Shown here: piece by piece, positions 62,451-64,000 of the stretch
How the letters are laid out: each line of letters opens with the position of its first letter
How positions within the stretch are numbered: position 1 is the stretch's first letter
NCBI GenBank assembly: GCA_017616165.1
Contig: JAFZYR010000006.1
Span: forward strand, 1 to 64,000
Reading direction: 5' to 3'
DNA from: Treponema sp.
Lineage (GTDB): Bacteria > Spirochaetota > Spirochaetia > Treponematales > Treponemataceae
Length of the DNA stretch: 64,000 bases
Notes under the pieces: model-generated
What the model was told of the DNA's origin: nothing
Seen by the model: only the letters and a program-made list of their open reading frames with translations
Databases searched by the model: none
Made by a program: the position numbers and the translations under genes

Positions 62451-63287
62451 ATGCGTAAAGACGGACGAAAAATCAAAACTATTGACCCTATGTATAAGCT
62501 CATTTCGCACATCATGGTTGATCGATGCGACGCTATGAATATGATTGAGCTTACTGTTCAGCAGGACCCTATCAGAAAGTACATGAGACGAAAAAAGGAC
62601 GAGGGGTATACATTCAGTCACCTTGCCATAATCATTGCGGCTTATGTAAGAACTGTGGCGGAATATCCGTTTTTGAATCGCTTTGTTGTAAATAAAACTC
62701 TTTATGCTCGAAACGAGGTTGCTATTGGTATGGTTGTTCTTAAGCCTGGTGAAACCGAAGGTACTATGAACAAGATGTACTTTAAGCCGGACATGACCAT
62801 TTACCAGATTCAGGAAGTTCTGGACGAATATATCAACACGAACCGCGGGGCAGGAAAAACCAACTCTACCGATAAGCTTATGGCAACTCTGCTTTCTATT
62901 CCGGGTCTGGCTCGCGGCGGTATTAATTTTATTAAATGGATGGATAAGCACGGATGGCTTCCTAAGTCAGTTATTGATGCAAGTCCTTTCCACTGTACAA
63001 TGACTATTACAAATCTTGCCAGTATTGGTACTAACTATATTTTCCATCACGTTTACAATTTTGGTACAACCTCTATGATTATGGCTATGGGAAACACACG
63101 CGATGATCCTGTAAAACGACACGGAGAAATTGTGTTTGAAAAGGTTATTCCTATTGGTCTGGTTATGGATGAACGAATTGCCGAAGGCGTGCAGTTTGCA
63201 ATGGCTTGCCGAAAGCTTCAGGGCATATTGCAGGATCCTTCGGTTCTAGAGCAGCCGCCAGAGCATGTAAACGAAGATATTAAATAG
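62451..63287 (+). CDS. E2/CAT-fold acyltransferase-like protein lacking the catalytic histidine
   Basis: This 278-residue protein matches the catalytic-domain fold of 2-oxo acid dehydrogenase E2 and chloramphenicol acetyltransferases (T-F-S-H-L-A-I-I-I-A-A-Y-V, F-N-R-F-V-V, T-M-T-I-T-N-L-A-S-I-G). It lacks lipoyl and E1/E3-binding domains. The active-site D-H-R-x-x-D-G reads D-E-R-I-A-E-G, losing both the histidine and the second aspartate. Such stand-alone members occur in anaerobes without a known role. Ordinary acyl transfer is unlikely; a different reaction or a structural role is possible. It has its own promoter. Confidence 0.82.
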   Translation: MRKDGRKIKTIDPMYKLISHIMVDRCDAMNMIELTVQQDPIRKYMRRKKDEGYTFSHLAIIIAAYVRTVAEYPFLNRFVVNKTLYARNEVAIGMVVLKPGETEGTMNKMYFKPDMTIYQIQEVLDEYINTNRGAGKTNSTDKLMATLLSIPGLARGGINFIKWMDKHGWLPKSVIDASPFHCTMTITNLASIGTNYIFHHVYNFGTTSMIMAMGNTRDDPVKRHGEIVFEKVIPIGLVMDERIAEGVQFAMACRKLQGILQDPSVLEQPPEHVNEDIK

Positions 63288-63350
63288 ATATTCGGGTCAA
63301 GCCCGAATATGACAAACAAGCGCGGTCCCTGAGCTTGTCGAAGGGTCCGC
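63288..63350. repeat. tandem dispersed repeats between the E2-like gene and the GH120 gene
   Basis: ATATTCGGG-TCAAG-CCCGAATAT palindrome (63288-63310) directly after the stop codon, then GCGGTCCCTGAGCTTGTCGA through AGGGTCCGC (63322-63350), an inverted-orientation copy of the repeat at 30287-30312. Both can form hairpins and may terminate transcription. Confidence 0.75.
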
Positions 63351-63363
63351 ACAAGGAAAAATT

Positions 63364-64000
63364 ATGATTTATTATGTAAACTCAAAAGTTGAGAACCACG
63401 GAAATGGTTCAAAAGAAAAGCCGTTTAAAACAATTAACGAGGCAGCTCAAATTGCTGTTGCCGGAGATGAAGTTATTGTTGCTCCCGGTGTTTATCGTGA
63501 ATGGGTAAATCCTGTGAATGGTGGAACAGAGGACAAGCGAATTGTTTATAAGTCCGAAGTTCCTCTTGGGGCTCATATAACCGGTGCTGAACCGCTGACC
63601 GGGTGGACACAGTATGGCGGGGCAGACAGCAAGGTTTATACCGCCCGCGTTCCTAATAAGATTTTTGGGGAATATAACCCTTATAAAGAGCTTGTAAGCG
63701 GCGACTGGTTTATTGCTTTTATGACTGCGCATACTGGTGATGTGTTTTTGAACGGCAAATCTATGTACGAAGTGCAGTCAATTGATGAGGTTGAGGCTGC
63801 TGCAATTAGTGTTCCTTCTTGGGACCACGAGTTTTCTGTGTATAAATGGCACGCCCAGCAGGATGAAGCGGCTGATGAAACCGTTTTTTATGCAAATTTT
63901 CAGGGGCTGGACCCGAATAATGAGGATGTAGAAATCACTGCCCGCCAGGCCTGTTTTTATCCAAAGGAAGAAGGCCGCGGTTATATTACTTTGAGCGGTT
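63364..64000 (+). CDS. GH120 family beta-xylosidase, N-terminal part
   Basis: An open frame from ATG 63364 (AAGGA upstream) runs off the window end and encodes 212 residues. It begins M-I-Y-Y-V-N-S-K-V-E-N-H-G-N-G-S-K-E-K-P-F-K-T-I. Then come A-G-D-E-V-I-V-A-P-G-V-Y-R-E-W-V-N-P, F-G-E-Y-N-P-Y-K-E-L-V-S-G-D-W, G-D-V-F-L-N-G-K-S-M-Y-E-V, and Y-A-N-F-Q-G-L-D-P-N-N-E-D-V-E-I, R-Q-A-C-F-Y-P. These blocks match my memory of the Thermoanaerobacterium GH120 xylosidase, a parallel beta-helix enzyme of about 630 residues. The catalytic aspartate and glutamate lie beyond the window. There is no signal peptide, so it would act in the cytoplasm on xylo-oligosaccharides. Confidence 0.87.
   Translation, partial: MIYYVNSKVENHGNGSKEKPFKTINEAAQIAVAGDEVIVAPGVYREWVNPVNGGTEDKRIVYKSEVPLGAHITGAEPLTGWTQYGGADSKVYTARVPNKIFGEYNPYKELVSGDWFIAFMTAHTGDVFLNGKSMYEVQSIDEVEAAAISVPSWDHEFSVYKWHAQQDEAADETVFYANFQGLDPNNEDVEITARQACFYPKEEGRGYITLSG

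Noticed and set aside
1-64000. CRISPR arrays, rRNA and tRNA genes, prophage or complete insertion sequences
   Set aside because: No regularly spaced repeats, no rRNA or cloverleaf signatures and no intact transposase or phage genes were seen.

Overview
The window looks like a piece of a spirochaete chromosome, most probably a host-associated Treponema. The clues are a moderately AT-rich sequence, several very long lipoproteins with spirochaete-style lipoboxes, sigma-28-type promoters on surface protein genes, a large methyl-accepting chemotaxis cluster, and intracellular and surface enzymes for plant hemicellulose. The genus is inferred from gene content; no rRNA or other definitive marker is present.

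Layout. 1-3000: tail of an XRE-type regulator, a dispersed repeat, a neurotransmitter:sodium-type symporter and a substrate-binding-protein-like gene. 3165-14054, 16910-26575 and 52427-62353: three paralogous giant lipoproteins of 3629, 3221 and 3308 residues. All start with a lipobox followed by CEIGLGAAVDTQ, continue through many Ig-like modules, share a 12-residue EF-hand-like loop and an IPT/TIG-like module, and end in an AT-richer propeller-like tail. Between the first two lie a DUF4160/DUF2442 pair and a divergent secreted-protein/substrate-binding-protein operon. 26576-27080 holds a compact type I toxin-antitoxin-like locus (36-residue peptide plus convergent small RNA) and a nuclease/transposase remnant. 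27559-31371: two c-di-GMP phosphodiesterases (EAL and HD-GYP) flanking a queuosine-precursor transporter with a preQ1-I riboswitch. 31504-33864: purB and purC, convergent. 34027-36884: a GH27/GH43 glycosidase operon. 36865-40328: a U32 protein, a catalytically broken esterase homologue and metA. 40396-44645: a 1045-residue lipoprotein coupled to a DUF362 iron-sulfur protein. 44654-52164: a six-gene chemosensory operon. 62451-64000: a degenerate E2-like acyltransferase and the start of a GH120 beta-xylosidase.

How the parts may work together. The three giant genes share a promoter pattern TCAA(N4)-N12-G(C/T)CGATAA with identical spacing. It matches the sigma-28 (FliA) -10 consensus, so these surface proteins are probably expressed with late motility genes. 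The chemosensory operon encodes a receptor, CheW, CheB, CheR, a CheA-like protein with no ATPase domain and no phospho-accepting histidine, and a class III nucleotide cyclase. This suggests an array whose output is cyclic nucleotide, or one that depends on a kinase encoded elsewhere. The GH27, GH43 and GH120 enzymes fit growth on side-chain-decorated hemicellulose fragments.

Short dispersed repeats (TCATTGCGAGCGAAGC..., CCCTTCGACAAGCTCAGGG, GGGTCAAGCCCGA) occupy many intergenic gaps, and one runs into the end of a coding sequence.
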